64,000 nucleotides of DNA from Burkholderiales bacterium. GTDB lineage: Bacteria > Pseudomonadota > Gammaproteobacteria > Burkholderiales > Burkholderiaceae_C. The notes under the pieces are model-generated. The model was not told the DNA's origin, did no database searches, and worked only from the letters and a program-made list of their open reading frames with translations. Made by a program: the position numbers and the translations under genes. The stretch lies in the NCBI GenBank assembly GCA_020354665.1, contig CP070653.1:2863763-2927762 (forward strand), read 5' to 3'. Position 1 is the stretch's first letter, and the number at the start of each line of letters is the position of its first letter. Positions 62,196 to 64,000 of the stretch are shown here, piece after piece.

Positions 62196-63023
62196 ATGTG
62201 GTCGCGGCTCCGACCCAATCCAGGCAACCTGCGCTGGTGGCAGGCCGGCGTGCTGCTGGCGGTGTTCGGTGTCTGGCACGTGCTGACCGCGCCGGGCCTG
62301 ATTCCGCCGCTGCTGTTCGACAACGACCGACAGGCCGCGTTCTTCTTCGGCGAGCCGCTGAAGATCCTCGCGCGCATCTGGAACTGGTTCGCGATCACCC
62401 GCGACATCTACGGCCATCTGGCGGTCACGCTGGTCGAGACGGTGCTCGCGTTCGGCATCGGCACCCTGCTCGGCCTGGCACTGGGCCTGTGGCTCGCGCT
62501 GTCGCCGCTGGCCGCGGCGATTCTCGATCCCTACATCAAGGCGCTGAACTCGATGCCGCGGGTGATCCTGGCGCCGATCTTTACGGTCTGGTTCGGGCTG
62601 GGCGTGGCGAGCAAGGTGGCGCTGGGCGTGACACTGGTCTTCTTCATCGTGTTCTTCAACGTGTACCAGGGTGTCAGGGAGGTGAGCCCGGTGGTGCTCG
62701 CCAACGCGCGGATGCTCGGCGCGGACCGCCGCCAGCTACTGCGTCACGTGTACCTGCCCAGTGCCACGAGCTGGGTGTTCAGCTCGCTGCACACATCGGT
62801 CGGTCTGGCGTTCGTCGGTGCCGTGGTCGGCGAATACCTCGGCAGCGCAAGGGGCGTGGGCTACCTGATCCTGCAGGCCGAGGGCACCTTCGACATCAAC
62901 ACGGTGATGGCCGGCATCCTCGTGCTGACCGCGTTCGCGCTGCTGCTCGACGCGGCGGTCAGCCGCATCGAGCGCAGCTTGATGAAGTGGCAACCGCGCG
63001 CGGGCGAGACCGAGCGGCTCTGA
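62196..63023 (+). CDS. ABC transporter permease (SsuC/TauC type)
   Basis: 275 aa, about six membrane segments. YGHLAVTLVETVLAFGIGTLLGLALG and the EAA-like loop ADRRQLLRHVYLPSATSWVF followed by GLAFVGAVVGEYLGSARGVGYLI are typical of the family. It completes the binding protein-ATPase-permease set. It ends 85 bp from convergent mmsA. Confidence 0.94.
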   Translation: MWSRLRPNPGNLRWWQAGVLLAVFGVWHVLTAPGLIPPLLFDNDRQAAFFFGEPLKILARIWNWFAITRDIYGHLAVTLVETVLAFGIGTLLGLALGLWLALSPLAAAILDPYIKALNSMPRVILAPIFTVWFGLGVASKVALGVTLVFFIVFFNVYQGVREVSPVVLANARMLGADRRQLLRHVYLPSATSWVFSSLHTSVGLAFVGAVVGEYLGSARGVGYLILQAEGTFDINTVMAGILVLTAFALLLDAAVSRIERSLMKWQPRAGETERL

Positions 63024-63108
63024 GGCGCAACATCCCGAAGATCAGCCGCGGCGGCTCGCGACGATCGAGCAGGCGCTCATCCAGCCCCGGCAGAGGGAGG
63101 CTGCGTGC

Positions 63109-64000
<892 letters not shown>

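Overview
The window is GC-rich, densely coded chromosomal DNA from a betaproteobacterium, most likely order Burkholderiales. The evidence is gene content: PhaM-type PHB granule protein, DUF3567, CHCC zinc-finger protein, a split MetH N-terminal half, and the blocks queA-tgt, lplT-alr-radA and ilvE-zinc finger. I see no rRNA, CRISPR array, prophage or insertion sequence. There is one tRNA, tRNA-Arg(CCG). Many spurious open frames lie opposite the real genes because of the high GC content.

Left part (1-24.5 kb). A DJ-1/PfpI-like gene cut by the left edge, dps and oxyR form an oxidative-stress group. oxyR carries an odd leader: a 46-codon frame that begins with a diverged copy of oxyR's own first 13 codons and ends in an ATGA overlap with the oxyR start. 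Then come recG, queA-tgt (tRNA queuosine), an MFS/acyltransferase fusion, rlmJ coupled to a CaiB/BaiF CoA-transferase, an AbrB-type membrane protein, and a small run of a TupA-like binding protein, a MOSC protein and a CPBP-like membrane protein. A lectin-like lipoprotein, a HEAT/TPR protein, DUF1993, an R. etli-type asparaginase, an orphan HicA-like protein, DUF6064, a Tat-type aldo/keto reductase, dsbA, a GNAT, a glycerophosphodiesterase and a CPA-type antiporter follow.

Middle part (24.5-50 kb). An rlpA without SPOR domain and a DMT exporter lead to a minus-strand cluster reading phaM, a FIST-domain protein, glcD, glcE, glcF (glycolate oxidase). Upstream lie a retropepsin-like protease and a fumarylacetoacetase-family hydrolase. 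Plus-strand genes include DUF3108, DUF3567, a large double-AAA+ ATPase, a GGDEF-EAL protein with a degenerate MHYT-like sensor, and the homocysteine-binding half of methionine synthase without its partner next door. Then follow lplT, alr, arfB, radA, a broken metallophosphoesterase, ilvE, a zinc-finger protein, a SnoaL-like protein, a YheT-type hydrolase and a conserved unknown.

Right part (50-64 kb). A cytochrome c5-type gene and tRNA-Arg precede a compact [NiFe]-hydrogenase maturation operon transcribed hypA-hypB-hypF-hypC-hypD-hypE. No hydrogenase structural genes are present, and HypB has a His-rich stretch in an unusual internal position. A second rlpA (with SPOR), an OB-fold protein, an SDR, a NitT/TauT-type ABC transporter and a partial mmsA complete the window.

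Together, hydrogenase maturation, glycolate oxidation and a PHB-granule protein suggest a facultative, possibly hydrogen-oxidising, PHB-storing organism; that is inference. I found no single obviously new multi-gene system. The most interesting items are the self-mimicking oxyR leader, the relocated His-rich region of HypB, the phaM-FIST-glc arrangement, the double-AAA+ ATPase, and several broken or separated genes.
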